Below are positions 26,987 through 36,661 of a DNA stretch of 64,000 bases, one piece after another; within the stretch, counting starts at the first letter, position 1; every line of letters begins with the position of its first letter. The position numbers were made by a program, and so were the translations under genes. The stretch is from Bacillota bacterium (GTDB taxonomy: Bacteria > Bacillota > Sulfobacillia > Symbiobacteriales > ZC4RG38), in the NCBI GenBank assembly GCA_021890795.1, contig JAKKUO010000004.1, positions 53,063 through 117,062 on the forward strand, read 5' to 3'. Under the pieces are notes generated by a model, which was not told the DNA's origin, ran no database searches, and saw only the letters and a program-made list of their open reading frames with translations.

Positions 26987-27304
26987 CTAGTTGAGCCGGT
27001 GGCAGATCAGCCGGCGAATGAGCCGCAGTTCCTCCAAGCCTTCCTCACCCAGAGCCTGCCGCACGCTCGCCGGCAGCGCATCGATCCCTCCGTAGGCCTG
27101 GCCGTCCACCACCAGCCGCAGGTCAGGTCCCCGGTCGGTCCGGACCTCGATGGCCTCCACCGCGGGCGGCCCGGCCTGCTGGAACCGGAAGCCCGCGCCG
27201 GCCTTGGGCGGGTGGATCCGCCAACCCCGCCCCTGGAGGCGAGCCAGTTCCGTGGCCACCTCCCGGACCAGTGCCACCAGCAGCGTGCGGCTCAACTCTT
27301 CCAT
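26987..27304 (-). CDS. Hypothetical 105-aa protein
   Basis: Soluble mixed alpha/beta protein (starts MEELSRTLLVALVREVATELARLQG) with no recognised family. It lies between the NIF3-like gene and radA in the same direction. The ATG has GGTGGG seven bases upstream. Codon use and GC-rich third positions agree with the neighbours, so it is probably real. Confidence 0.6.
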   Translation of the reverse strand: MEELSRTLLVALVREVATELARLQGRGWRIHPPKAGAGFRFQQAGPPAVEAIEVRTDRGPDLRLVVDGQAYGGIDALPASVRQALGEEGLEELRLIRRLICHRLN

Positions 27305-27408
27305 GGGAATCCCACCATTTCCCTCCTGTATCCGGAGGGGTTCGCCATCGACTGCCAGCGGTCCTGCTGGCGACGACGGCGCCGGGGCGGCTCCAACACC
27401 GGGGCGGC

Positions 27409-28230
27409 TCAGAAGATCCCCAGGTCTGCCGCACCCGAGACCCCTGTCACCTCCAGACCTGCCTCCCGGAGCCGGCGCAGGAAGGGGTTGATCCCCACCA
27501 TGTCGCCGGCCATGTGCCCCATCACCACCACGTTGCCCTTCCCTTCCCGCTGCAGCCGGGCCGCGTGGGCGGGATCCAGGTGGAGGTAGCAGACGGTATT
27601 CACCCCGTGGTCAAAGTACGCCTTGGCCACGGGATAGCCGCCGTTGGAGCCGTTGCCGTGGGCGATGACCACCCGGCCCGCGGGGTTCTCCGGCCGGCCC
27701 ACCCGGACCTCCGGCCGGGTGGGAGCCCGCTGGAACTCCGGCAGGGTGAGGAGCGCGTCCACCACATCCTGGACGGTGGAGTCCGGCCGGAGCCGGGAGA
27801 AGACCGCCTCCTCCATGATCCGCCGGCCCACCAGGTCGCAGGGGGCGTGGACATTCAGAAGGGGCATCTCCAGCAGCCGGGCAAAGCTGGCCACGTGGTC
27901 GTAGTTGGCGCTGTGCTGCCGGGCAGCCCAGGGCTCGGCGATCTCCCGGTAGGCCGCCTCCGCCACCTCCCGGGGCACCCCGTAAGCCACCATCTGGTCC
28001 ACATGCCAGTGGAGGACCTCGAGGAAGCCGAAGGCACCCCCCGGCGGGTGGTGAGCGATGACGCAGTCGTAGCCGAGCTGCTTGGCCACCCAGAGCTCTG
28101 CCACGCCGATGTCGATGCCGAAGAGCACCCGGCGGATGTTCTCCCCGGGCACGTAGATCCGGCTGTCCCCGGGGATCTCCTTCAGCCCCGCCATCTCCAG
28201 GGCGATCTGCATGATCTCTTGGGTGTTCAC
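27409..28230 (-). CDS. NIF3-like (DUF34) metal-binding protein
   Basis: 273 aa with the histidine/acid pattern of the Nif3-like dinuclear metal family: CVIAHHPPGG, LNVHAPCD, IAHGNGSNGG and VVMGHMAGDM. The family forms hexamers; the annotated role as a type 2 GTP cyclohydrolase is doubtful for most members. The GTG at 28230 has GGGGGAGGAAAG upstream; a longer frame would start inside clpC and is rejected. Situated just after clpC. Confidence 0.75.
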   Translation of the reverse strand: MNTQEIMQIALEMAGLKEIPGDSRIYVPGENIRRVLFGIDIGVAELWVAKQLGYDCVIAHHPPGGAFGFLEVLHWHVDQMVAYGVPREVAEAAYREIAEPWAARQHSANYDHVASFARLLEMPLLNVHAPCDLVGRRIMEEAVFSRLRPDSTVQDVVDALLTLPEFQRAPTRPEVRVGRPENPAGRVVIAHGNGSNGGYPVAKAYFDHGVNTVCYLHLDPAHAARLQREGKGNVVVMGHMAGDMVGINPFLRRLREAGLEVTGVSGAADLGIF

Positions 28231-28270
28231 CGTCTTTCCTCCCCCTGCCCCCTGGCACCGGGCCGGTAGA

Positions 28271-28315
28271 CCGGGCGAAAACCCGGGGCGGGCCGGCCAG
28301 GAAGGCCGGCCCGCC
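28271..28315 (-). terminator. Terminator after clpC
   Basis: A perfect 12-bp GC stem (28304-28315 with 28287-28298), 5-base loop, then CCGGGTTTTCG. Closes the ctsR-mcsA-mcsB-clpC operon. Confidence 0.75.
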
Positions 28316-28342
28316 TCCGGCTCGCCTGCGGTTCGCCTCCGG

Positions 28343-30811
28343 CTATGCTGTGGCCCCGGTCGCCGCCTCAGCCGGCTGGAAGACCAGATTGCCCTCGGCG
28401 TCCACGTCGATCTGCACCGTGTCGCCGGCCTTGAACCGGCCCTTGAGAAGCTCCTCGGAGAGCGGGTCCTCCACCAGCCGCTGGATGGCACGGCGCAGCG
28501 GCCGGGCGCCGTACTGCGGGTCGTAGCCCTCCTTGACCAGCTTGGCCAGGGCGGCGTCCGTGACGGACAGCTTGATGCCCTGCTCCTGGAGCCGGCTCTC
28601 GACCTTCTTCACCTCGAGGCGGACGATGGACTTCAGGTGCTCCTCGTTCAGCGGGTGGAAGATGATCAGCTCATCGACCCGGTTGAGGAACTCGGGCCGG
28701 AAGATGCGCTTGACCTCATCCATCACCCGCTTCTTCATTTCCTCATAGGCCTTCTCTTCGCTCTCCGTCCCGGTGATGAACCCCAGCCGCTTGTCGCCCC
28801 GGATCGCGTGGGCGCCAGCGTTGGAGGTCATGATCACCACCGTGTTCCGGAAGTCCACCGTCCGGCCCTTGGAGTCGGTCAGCCGGCCGTCCTCCAGCAC
28901 CTGGAGCAAGATGTTGAAGACCTCCGGATGGGCCTTCTCGATCTCGTCCAGCAGGACCACGCTGTACGGTCGGCGCCGGACCGCCTCGGTGAGCTGGCCG
29001 CCCTCCTCGTAGCCCACGTAGCCGGGCGGGGCGCCCACCAGCCGGGAGGTGGTGTGCCGCTCCATATACTCGGACATGTCGATGCGGATCATGGCGTCCT
29101 CGTCGCCGAAGAGCGCCTTGGCCAGGGCCCGGGCCAGGTGGGTCTTGCCGGTCCCGGTGGGGCCGAGGAAGATGAAGGAGCCGATGGGCCGCTTCGGATC
29201 CTTCAGGCCCGCCCGGGCCCGGCGGATCGCCCGGGCGACGGCCCGAACCGCCTCGTCCTGGCCCACGACCTCCTGGTGCAGGATCTCCTCCAGCTTCAGG
29301 AGCCGCTGGGACTCCTCCAGGGCCAGCCGCTGCACCGGGATGCCGGTCCAGGAGGAGACGATCTGGGCGATGTCGTCCTCGGTGACCGTGGACTTGGCGG
29401 TCACCTTCTTCTGCTGCCACTCGCTCCGGATCCGCTCCAGCTCCTCCTTCAGCTTCTGCTCCTTGTCCCGGAGCCGGGCGGCCTTCTCAAACTCCTGCCC
29501 CTGGACCGCCGCCTCCTTCTCCTTGCGCACCTCCTCCAGCCGCTGCTCCAGCTCCTTGATGTCCGGCGGCGGGACGAAGGAGCGCAGCCGCACCCGGGAG
29601 GCGGCCTCGTCGATCAGGTCCACCGCCTTGTCGGGCAGGAACCGGTCGGTGACGTACCGGGCCGATAGCTTCACGGCGGCCTCGATGGCCTCATCGGTGA
29701 TCTCCACCCGGTGGTGGGCCTCATACCGGTCCCGGAGGCCCTTCAAGATGGCGATGGAGTCCTCGATGCTGGGCTCCTCCACCATGATGGGCTGGAACCG
29801 GCGCTCCAGGGCCGCGTCCTTCTCCACGTGCTTCCGGTACTCGTCGATGGTGGTGGCGCCGATGGCCTGGAGCTCGCCCCGGGCCAGGGCAGGCTTGAGG
29901 ATGTTGGAGGCGTCGATGGCCCCCTCCGCCGCGCCGGCCCCGATGATGGTGTGCATCTCGTCGATGAAGAGGATGACGTTGCCGGCCTGGCGGATCTCCT
30001 CCATCACCTTCTTCAGCCGCTCCTCAAACTCGCCCCGGTACTTGGAGCCCGCCACCAGGGAGGCGAGGTCCAGGGCCACCACCCGCTTGTCCTTGAGGAG
30101 TTCGGGCACCCGGCCCTCGACGATCCGCTGGGCCAGCCCCTCGACGATCGCGGTCTTGCCGACACCCGGCTCGCCGATCAGCACCGGGTTGTTCTTGGTC
30201 CGGCGGCTGAGGATCTGGATGACCCGCTCGATCTCCTTCTCCCGGCCGATGACCGGGTCGAGCTTGCCCTCCCGGGCCATGGCCGTCAGATCCCGGCCGA
30301 ACTGGTCCAGGGTGTTGGTGTTGGTCTTGGCCTTGGCCTTAGGCGGCGCGCCGGAGGCGCTGGGGGTGTGGGGCACGCCGCCGAGGAGGTGGATCACCTG
30401 GTTCCGAACCCGCTCCAGGTCCGCCCCCAGGTTCTGGAGCACCTGGGCCGCCACCCCCTCGCCCTCCCGAATGAGGCCGAGGAGGATGTGCTCGGTACCC
30501 ACGTAGTTGTGACCCAGGAGCCGGGCTTCCTCAATAGCCAGCTCCACCATCACCTTCTTGGCCCTGGGGGTGAAACCGATCTCGCCCCGGGGGCTCGCGG
30601 TGCCCCGGCCGATCATCCGCTCCACTTCCGCCCGGACCTGCTCCAGGCTAATCCCCAGGGACTGGAGCGCCTTGGCGGCAATCCCCTCCCCTTCCCGGAT
30701 CAGCCCCAGGAGCAGGTGCTCGGTACCCACATAGTCGTAACCCAGCCGCCGGGCCTCGTCCTGGGCCAGGACGATGACCCGCTGCGCCCGCTCGGTATAG
30801 CGGCTGAACAT
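28343..30811 (-). CDS. clpC: ATP-dependent Clp protease ATP-binding subunit ClpC
   Basis: AAA+ unfoldase feeding ClpP; in Firmicutes it recognises arginine-phosphorylated proteins made by McsB. The 822 residues hold two N-domain repeats (1-150, [17 protein letters not shown] and [17 protein letters not shown]), Walker A motifs GEPGVGKT and GPTGTGKT, a UVR-containing middle domain (about 420-470) and the C-terminal [15 protein letters not shown]. The ATG at 30811 has GGGAGGGGG upstream. Last gene of the ctsR operon. Confidence 0.98.
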   Translation of the reverse strand: MFSRYTERAQRVIVLAQDEARRLGYDYVGTEHLLLGLIREGEGIAAKALQSLGISLEQVRAEVERMIGRGTASPRGEIGFTPRAKKVMVELAIEEARLLGHNYVGTEHILLGLIREGEGVAAQVLQNLGADLERVRNQVIHLLGGVPHTPSASGAPPKAKAKTNTNTLDQFGRDLTAMAREGKLDPVIGREKEIERVIQILSRRTKNNPVLIGEPGVGKTAIVEGLAQRIVEGRVPELLKDKRVVALDLASLVAGSKYRGEFEERLKKVMEEIRQAGNVILFIDEMHTIIGAGAAEGAIDASNILKPALARGELQAIGATTIDEYRKHVEKDAALERRFQPIMVEEPSIEDSIAILKGLRDRYEAHHRVEITDEAIEAAVKLSARYVTDRFLPDKAVDLIDEAASRVRLRSFVPPPDIKELEQRLEEVRKEKEAAVQGQEFEKAARLRDKEQKLKEELERIRSEWQQKKVTAKSTVTEDDIAQIVSSWTGIPVQRLALEESQRLLKLEEILHQEVVGQDEAVRAVARAIRRARAGLKDPKRPIGSFIFLGPTGTGKTHLARALAKALFGDEDAMIRIDMSEYMERHTTSRLVGAPPGYVGYEEGGQLTEAVRRRPYSVVLLDEIEKAHPEVFNILLQVLEDGRLTDSKGRTVDFRNTVVIMTSNAGAHAIRGDKRLGFITGTESEEKAYEEMKKRVMDEVKRIFRPEFLNRVDELIIFHPLNEEHLKSIVRLEVKKVESRLQEQGIKLSVTDAALAKLVKEGYDPQYGARPLRRAIQRLVEDPLSEELLKGRFKAGDTVQIDVDAEGNLVFQPAEAATGATA

Positions 30812-30932
30812 CGAACGACCCCCTCCCTGACCACTCCCAGCACAATCCGCTCTACTCAAAGATGTTCGCTTTACGGCCCGAATGCATCGAGGCAACGCCC
30901 GGGCTGGTTCTCCAGATTAGTTGTATCCAGAT

Positions 30933-31994
30933 TCAAGCAGCGAGGCGTTCCCGGATCAGGGCAGCCCGGCGCAGATCCCGCTCAAAGGGGCTCAGCTCCC
31001 TGCCGGCGAGCTTCTGCAGGAAGGCCGGTCGGCAGGCGATCATCAGCTCGTTCAGGGTCCGGGCCGCCACACCCTTGAGGATCCCCATCTCCACCCCCAG
31101 GCGCACGTCGGAGAGGAGCCGCATCGCCTCCTCGGAGGAGAGGATCCGGGCTCCGGTGAGGATGCCGTAGGCCCGGCCGACCCGGTCCTCCAACTGGGCC
31201 TTCATCTGGCGGGCCAGATGCTCCCGGGCCCGGCGCTCGTGGCCGATGACCTGCTGGACCACGGACTGGAGGTGATCGAGGATCTCCTCTTCCGACCGGC
31301 CCAGGGTGATCTGGTTGCTGATCTGATAGATGTTGCCGATGGGTTCCGTCCCCTCGCCGAAGTACCCCCGGATCGCGAGGCCGAACTGCCCGAGGGTGTT
31401 GAAGAGCCGCCCGGCCTGGTTGGTCATCACCAGAGCCGGCAGGTGGACCATCACCGAGGCCCGGAGCCCGGTGCCGACGTTGGTCGGGCAGGCGGTGAGG
31501 TACCCCCGGGTCTTGTGGAAGGCGTAGGGGAGCTTGGCCTCCAGGGCGTCGTCCACCTTCGAACCCAGCTCCCAGGCGGAGTAGAGATCCAGCCCCGGCG
31601 CCAGGACCTGGATCCGCAGGTGGTCTTCCTCGTTGATCATGATGGAGACCGCCTCATCTTCGGAGATGGCCACCGCCCTGCCCCGGGCATCCTGGGCCAG
31701 CTCCCGGGAGATCAGGTGCTTCTCCACCAGCACCTGCCGGTCCAGGTAGGGGGTGTCGGCCAGGCGGTAGAGCTCCACCGGCGGGCAGATCCCCATCAGG
31801 TTGATCTCCCGGATCCCCGCCTCCACCTGCCGGATCAGTTCCCGGGCCTGCCGCTCATTCATCCGGTGGGGGAAAGGGAAGTCCTCCAGGTTCCGGGCCA
31901 GGCGCACCCGGGACGAGAGGACCACATCGGAGTCAGGGCCCGTGGCTGCCGTCCAGCGGGTCTGGGGCTGGCTTACCAATCTATTCCACGGCAT
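30933..31994 (-). CDS. mcsB: Protein arginine kinase McsB
   Basis: Phosphorylates arginine residues of proteins for ClpCP degradation and inactivates CtsR. The 353 residues belong to the phosphagen kinase fold: VVLSSRVRLARN near the start, INEEDHLRIQ and CPTNVGTGLRASV. The ATG at 31994 was chosen, with an AGGGGG stretch at about eight bases; upstream GTG/ATG at 32003 and 32000 are alternatives. It overlaps the mcsA stop. Confidence 0.96.
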   Translation of the reverse strand: MPWNRLVSQPQTRWTAATGPDSDVVLSSRVRLARNLEDFPFPHRMNERQARELIRQVEAGIREINLMGICPPVELYRLADTPYLDRQVLVEKHLISRELAQDARGRAVAISEDEAVSIMINEEDHLRIQVLAPGLDLYSAWELGSKVDDALEAKLPYAFHKTRGYLTACPTNVGTGLRASVMVHLPALVMTNQAGRLFNTLGQFGLAIRGYFGEGTEPIGNIYQISNQITLGRSEEEILDHLQSVVQQVIGHERRAREHLARQMKAQLEDRVGRAYGILTGARILSSEEAMRLLSDVRLGVEMGILKGVAARTLNELMIACRPAFLQKLAGRELSPFERDLRRAALIRERLAA

Positions 31995-32535
31995 TCCCAT
32001 CACCCCCTGCCTGGATCCGCCGCTCGAGGTCCCGGATCCGATCCCGGAGCTGGGCAGCCCGCTCGTACTCCTCCCGGCTCACCGCCTCCTGGAGCTCCGC
32101 CCGGAGCTGGGCCAGCTCTTTCCGGAGCCGCAGCACCCCGCCGCTGCGCCGGGGCGCCTTGCCCACGTGCCTGTCCGAGCCCTGGACCCGGCGGAGCAGC
32201 GGCCCAAGCTCGGAAGCAAAGGCCTCGTAGCAGTGGCTGCACCCCAGGAAACCGCCTTCCTTGAACTGGCGGAAGGTCAGCCCACAGAAGGAACACCGGA
32301 GTTCGGCCCTGGGCGCCGCCGGCCCGCTGCCGAACCCGGAGAAGGGATCCGACTCCAGCAGGCTGGAGAGGAGCTGCTGGAGGGAGAAGTTCGGCAGGGT
32401 GAAGGCCGGCTCGAGGCCCAGGTGCCCCTGCTCCCGGGCGCAGGTCTCACACAGGTGGTATTCCTCCCGCTGGTTGTTCACCTGCTTGACGATGTGCACC
32501 GTGGCGGGGCGCTGGCTGCAGTGCTGGCAGAGCAT
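31981..32535 (-). CDS. mcsA: McsA, activator of McsB
   Basis: Zinc protein that activates McsB. The 184 residues contain two zinc-finger pairs (CQHC...CETC and CSFC...CSHC) and a C-terminal UVR helix pair (LRAELQEAVSREEYERAAQLRDRIRDLE). Start at the second ATG (32535, MLCQHCSQRPA), which has GGGAGGA at six bases. Third of the four-gene operon in the order ctsR-mcsA-mcsB-clpC. Confidence 0.95.
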   Translation of the reverse strand: MLCQHCSQRPATVHIVKQVNNQREEYHLCETCAREQGHLGLEPAFTLPNFSLQQLLSSLLESDPFSGFGSGPAAPRAELRCSFCGLTFRQFKEGGFLGCSHCYEAFASELGPLLRRVQGSDRHVGKAPRRSGGVLRLRKELAQLRAELQEAVSREEYERAAQLRDRIRDLERRIQAGGDGNAVE

Positions 32536-32577
32536 CCCCATTCCTCCCTCGCGGCGCTTGGGCGCCTGACTGCTGGG

Positions 32578-33033
32578 TCACAGGCTCAGAAGGGCCAGCA
32601 GCATGGCTTTGAAGAGGTTCGCCCGGATCAGATCCCGCAGGGGCAGGTCCACCGCCAGCACATCCCGGCGCATCGCCGCCGCCATCAGGATCGCCTCCCG
32701 GGCGGTGATGAACCCCTCCTCTTGCAGGCGCCGGATCATGGCCTCCGCCTCGTCCTGGCTGAGGCGGTCGCCGATCCCGCCCTGAAGCCACTGGAGCAGG
32801 TCCTCCCGGCCCAGGTTCAGCCGGATGATCCGGATGTAGCCCCCGCCCCCCCGGCGACTCTCCACCAGATACCCGTGCTCCGGGGTAAACCGGGTGGCCA
32901 GGACGTAGTTAATCTGGGACGGAGCGCAGCCGAACCGCTCGGCCAGTTCAGACCGCTGGATCTCCACCACACCGTCCCGTTCCCGGAGCAGGCTCTTCAG
33001 GTACTCCTCAATATAATCGCTCAGGTTGGGCAA
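32578..33033 (-). CDS. ctsR: Transcriptional repressor CtsR
   Basis: Heat-shock repressor of clp genes. The 151 residues have the N-terminal winged helix (LSDYIEEYLKSLLRERDGVVEIQRSELAERFGCAPSQINYVLATRF) with the glycine-rich wing ESRRGGGGYIRI and a C-terminal dimerisation domain. The start is a TTG at 33033 with GAGGTGG upstream. A CtsR operator overlaps its promoter, so it represses its own operon. Confidence 0.97.
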   Translation of the reverse strand: MPNLSDYIEEYLKSLLRERDGVVEIQRSELAERFGCAPSQINYVLATRFTPEHGYLVESRRGGGGYIRIIRLNLGREDLLQWLQGGIGDRLSQDEAEAMIRRLQEEGFITAREAILMAAAMRRDVLAVDLPLRDLIRANLFKAMLLALLSL

Positions 33034-33050
33034 GGGGCCACCACCTCGAC

Positions 33051-33067
33051 CTTGACTTTCTTTGACC
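33051..33067 (-). promoter_or_regulatory. CtsR operator
   Basis: The minus strand reads GGTCAAAGAAAGTCAAG, an almost perfect match to the known CtsR direct heptad repeat (A/G-GTCAAA spaced by NAN). It covers the expected transcription start, placing repression directly on initiation. Confidence 0.92.
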
Positions 33068-33078
33068 TTTCCGCTGCC

Positions 33079-33107
33079 ATTGTAACCCCGGTCGGATCGG
33101 GCTGCAA
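33079..33107 (-). promoter_or_regulatory. Promoter of ctsR-mcsA-mcsB-clpC
   Basis: TTGCAG (33107-33102), 17 bp, TACAAT (33084-33079), immediately upstream of the CtsR operator. Confidence 0.8.
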
Positions 33108-33309
33108 AGAGAACGGTGACCCCTGGCTGTCCTTCTCCGGCGATCTGGGCAAAGTATCGCGGGCTGTCTGCCTGTTGCTGGCGACTGTTGCCCCAGGCTG
33201 ATTCCTTCTCGCCCTCCTTCTCGCCCGGCCGGGGCCGGCAGCCCGGGGCGACCGGGCCCGCCCGGCCGGCGCCAGCGGTCCGGGGCCACCGTGCCCACCT
33301 CGTGGCCCC

Positions 33310-34485
33310 TCACAGGACCTCGTACAGGTAGCACTTCAGGTAGTGGCTTTCCGGGTACCCCACCACCATCGGGTGGTCCGGCGGCTGGGCCCGGGCCTCG
33401 ATGAGCCGGAGCCGGCGCCGGGCGTCCCGGGCCGCATCGGCGATGACCTCGGCGAAGAGGTCCGGGGTCATGTGGTAGGAGCAGGAGCAGGTGACCAGGA
33501 TCCCGCCCTCCCGGAGCATCCGGAGAGCCCGGAGGTTGATCTCCTTGTAGCCCCGGATCGCCCCCTCCAGGGCGGCCCGGTTCTTGGCAAAGGCCGGGGG
33601 ATCGAGGATGATCAGGTCGTATCGCTCCCCGGCCCGGTCCTGGGCCCGGAGGAAGTCGAAGGCGTTGGCCTCCTCGGTCCGGATCCGGTCCTGGAGGCCG
33701 TTGAGGGCCGCGTTCTCCCGGAGGATGGCCAGGGCCTCGGCGGAGGAGTCCACCGCCACCACCTCCCGGGCCCCGGCAGCCGCGGCGTTGAGGGCGAAGC
33801 CGCCGGTGTTGCAGAAGGCGTCCAGCACCCGGGCGTCCCGGGCGTAGGGGCGGATGGCGGCCCGGTTGAGCCGCTGGTCCAGGTAGTGGCCGGTCTTCTG
33901 GCCCTTCTCGACGTCCACCACCATCTGCAGCCCGTTTTCGGTGATGGTGAACCGGGTCGGGAACTCCCCCCGGACAAAGCCCTTCTGCTGGGGCAGCCCT
34001 TCCAGCTCCCGGACCCGCTCGTCCCCCCGCTCGTAGATCCCCCGGGGCCGGAAGATCTCCTCCAGCGCCGCCACGATGGTCTCCCGCCACCGTTCCATCC
34101 CCAGGGCGAGGATCTGGATCACCAGGACGTCCTCGAACTTGTCGACGATGAGCCCCGGCAGGAAGTCCGCCTCGCCGAAGACCACCCGGCAGCAGCGGGT
34201 CTCGGGCAGGAGCCGCTGCCGGCTCCGCCAGGCCCGGTCGATCCGCCGGCGGATCAGGTCCTCGTCCACCGCCTCCCGGGGGTCGAGGGTCATCACCCGG
34301 ACCGTCAGCATCGATCGGGGGTTGATGTAACCCCGGGCCACGAAAGCCCCCCGGGCGTCCACCACGTCGACGATGTCCCCGGGGCTGTACTCCCCGGTAA
34401 CCTTCGCGATCTCCGTCCGGTAGACCCAGGGGTGGCCGTCGCGGATGCGCCGGTGGCGCCCGGGGAGGAGATGCACCGTTGCCAT
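33310..34485 (-). CDS. Class I SAM-dependent rRNA methyltransferase (RlmI/RlmK-like)
   Basis: 391-aa protein with an N-terminal PUA domain (1-75, LLPGRHRRIRDGHPWVYRTEI) and a Rossmann methyltransferase domain: VLDAFCNTGGFALNAAAAGAREVVAVDSSA (motif I), LIILDPPAFAKNR (DPPAF, motif IV) and VTCSCSYHM. The family makes 5-methylcytosine in 23S rRNA; the target base here is inferred. The ATG at 34485 has GGAGG upstream; the frame extends further without support. Divergently unrelated to its neighbours. Confidence 0.88.
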   Translation of the reverse strand: MATVHLLPGRHRRIRDGHPWVYRTEIAKVTGEYSPGDIVDVVDARGAFVARGYINPRSMLTVRVMTLDPREAVDEDLIRRRIDRAWRSRQRLLPETRCCRVVFGEADFLPGLIVDKFEDVLVIQILALGMERWRETIVAALEEIFRPRGIYERGDERVRELEGLPQQKGFVRGEFPTRFTITENGLQMVVDVEKGQKTGHYLDQRLNRAAIRPYARDARVLDAFCNTGGFALNAAAAGAREVVAVDSSAEALAILRENAALNGLQDRIRTEEANAFDFLRAQDRAGERYDLIILDPPAFAKNRAALEGAIRGYKEINLRALRMLREGGILVTCSCSYHMTPDLFAEVIADAARDARRRLRLIEARAQPPDHPMVVGYPESHYLKCYLYEVL

Positions 34486-34579
34486 GGATTCTGCCGCCTC
34501 CTGTGTCCCACTGAGGTAGAGTGTACCCGATTCGGGCAAAGGATGGAATGGAAGGCCCACAGGTCCGGGCCAGGGAGCG

Positions 34580-34619
34580 GCAGGGTAGGGAAGGCCCCGG
34601 AGCCCTGGGCTCCGGGGCC
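34580..34619 (-). terminator. Terminator after the aldehyde ferredoxin oxidoreductase gene
   Basis: A perfect 13-bp stem (34607-34619 with 34593-34605) around a single base, followed by TTCCCTACC. Starts about 50 bases after the stop. Confidence 0.75.
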
Positions 34620-34667
34620 GCAGGTTGCGGATCGCTCGAAGAGCGGCAGAGCGCTGCCCGGCCGCCG

Positions 34668-36557
34668 TCACACCCCGATCTCGTCCGCCACCCAGCCGAG
34701 GCCGAGGGACTCGAGCTTTTCCCGGGTGGGGATGCCGGTGGCCACGTCCCAGCCGGCCATCTGGTAGTAGAGGTCCTTGGCCCGCTCCAGCTCCTCCTCG
34801 GTCAGGCGCAGGCCTTCGGACCTTCCGCCTTTCAGGGGCTCGAAGAGCCGCCGGGGCAGGGTGTCGTGCCGGCGGTCGAGCCCCTCCCGCGCATTGAAGG
34901 CCCGCTGAAGGTTCAGCCGCCGCTCGCCGATGGTGAGCAGCTCCTCCAGGGTGACCTCCCAGCCGGTGGCGGCCCGGAGCATCTCCACCGTCTCCTCCGG
35001 CCCGTACAGCTGCCAGGCCGGACCGTAAACGAACTGGCAGAGGGAGAGGGTGTCCATCGCGGCGTAGAAGCACTGGGTCCGGAAGGCAAAGCGCACCTTC
35101 TCCGGGGTGAGCTCCGTGGGCCTCAACTGCTCGGAAAAGCCCAGGGCCTCGAGCCGCTGCCGGTAGAGGGTGCCGGGCCTGGCCAGGAGCACCGGGTCAT
35201 GCTCCGAGGACTGGTGGTCGGCACCGAAGGGGTTGACCGCATAGATGAGGCCGAGGGAGCGCTTCACCTGGGGCATATGGGCCGGCAGCACCGCGCCCTT
35301 GACGGTGAGCGCGAAGACCTTCGCCTCGGGTCCCAGCCGCTCCGCGGCCCGGTCCACCCCCTCGGCCAGCAGGTTCCCCAGGAATCCCTCCCGGCGGGCG
35401 ATCCACTCGGTCACCTGGAGCATCGCCTCGGCGTTGCCGAAGCGCAGCTCCAGCCCCCCGGTCATCTCCCGGGTGAGGAGCCCCCGCTCGAAGGCCTCCA
35501 TCGCCCAGGCGATGGTCGCGCCGGTGGCGATGGTGTCCAGGCCGTACATGTTGCAAAGCTGGTTGGCCCGGATGATGGCCCCGAGGTCGTCCACCCCGCA
35601 GTAAGAGCCGAAGGTGGCGATGGTCTCGTACTCCGGGCCGCCGTAGGTGGGGTCGACCCCCTCCGGCTTGTCCACCACCCGCTTGCACCGGATGGGGCAG
35701 GCGTAGCAGGTATCCCGGTCCTTGAGGAACTCCTCATACAGCCGCTCGCCGGAGATCCGCTCGGCGCCGGCGAAGGTGCCGGAGGTCCAGTTGGCGGTGG
35801 GCAGGCCGCCGACCGCGTCCTGGGAAAGGACCTCCCCTGCGGTGCCGTACTTGCCGAAGTGGACGATCTCCGGATTGGCCTCCTCCAGCTCCCGAAACCG
35901 CCGGGCCACCGCGGCCAGGGCCGCCGGATCCGCGGGCCGCACCGGCCGGGTCCCCCGGACCACTACCGCCTTCAGGTTCTTGCTGCCCATGACCGCGCCC
36001 ATGCCGGTGCGGCCGTTGGCCCGGTTGCTCATGTTCATGATCGCGGCGTACCGGACCTGCCGCTCCCCTGCTGGGCCAATCTGGGCCACCTCCACCCGGG
36101 GGTCGCCCAGTTCCTCCTTGATCCGGGCCTCGGCCTCGCCGGTCACCAGCCCCCAGAGGTGGCCTGCGGGCCGCAGTTCTGCCTTGCCGTCCCGGAGGTA
36201 GAAGTAGACGGGCTCCGGCGCCCGGCCGAGGAAGACGATGGCGTCCGCCCCGGCTGCCCGCATCTCCGCCGGGAAGAAGCCGCCGCACTGGGCGTCGCCG
36301 ATGCCGCCGCTGAGGGGGGACTTGGCGCAGGCGGTCATCCGGCTTTGACCGGCGATGGGCATCCCGGTCACCGGGCCCACGGCCATCACCAGGGTGTTCT
36401 CCGGCCCCAGGGGGTCCGCCCCCCGGGGGGTGTGGCGCATCACCAGGTAGGTGGCCAGGGCAGAGCCGCCGGGCAAGGCCCGGTAGGTCTCCTCCGGGAG
36501 GGTCTCCGTCCAGATGGAGCCATCCGTCAGGTTGACGTACCAGATCCTCGCCTCCAA
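34668..36557 (-). CDS. Tungsten-dependent aldehyde ferredoxin oxidoreductase family protein
   Basis: 629 aa. Oxidises an aldehyde to a carboxylate (or the reverse) with a tungstopterin and a 4Fe-4S cluster, passing electrons to ferredoxin. The N-terminal tungstopterin-binding domain (ARIWYVNLTDGSI..., GPVTGMPIAGQSRMTACAKSPLSGGIGDAQCGG, NRANGRTGMGAVMGSKNLKAV) is followed by the cluster cysteines CYACPIRC (about 290) and a late Cys in DTLSLCQFV. Starts at a TTG (36557) with GAGGAGG eight bases upstream. Downstream of ppaX and the polyferredoxin gene, a plausible electron partner. Substrate unknown. Confidence 0.9.
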   Translation of the reverse strand: MEARIWYVNLTDGSIWTETLPEETYRALPGGSALATYLVMRHTPRGADPLGPENTLVMAVGPVTGMPIAGQSRMTACAKSPLSGGIGDAQCGGFFPAEMRAAGADAIVFLGRAPEPVYFYLRDGKAELRPAGHLWGLVTGEAEARIKEELGDPRVEVAQIGPAGERQVRYAAIMNMSNRANGRTGMGAVMGSKNLKAVVVRGTRPVRPADPAALAAVARRFRELEEANPEIVHFGKYGTAGEVLSQDAVGGLPTANWTSGTFAGAERISGERLYEEFLKDRDTCYACPIRCKRVVDKPEGVDPTYGGPEYETIATFGSYCGVDDLGAIIRANQLCNMYGLDTIATGATIAWAMEAFERGLLTREMTGGLELRFGNAEAMLQVTEWIARREGFLGNLLAEGVDRAAERLGPEAKVFALTVKGAVLPAHMPQVKRSLGLIYAVNPFGADHQSSEHDPVLLARPGTLYRQRLEALGFSEQLRPTELTPEKVRFAFRTQCFYAAMDTLSLCQFVYGPAWQLYGPEETVEMLRAATGWEVTLEELLTIGERRLNLQRAFNAREGLDRRHDTLPRRLFEPLKGGRSEGLRLTEEELERAKDLYYQMAGWDVATGIPTREKLESLGLGWVADEIGV

Positions 36558-36661
36558 CGCCGGACCTCCTCGCTGCACGGAAAATTGGGGATGGCCGCGG
36601 CAGCCCGCCGCGGCGATGAGCATGGTGGGGGCAGGTTCCGTCCCCCGCACGGCGCGGGCGC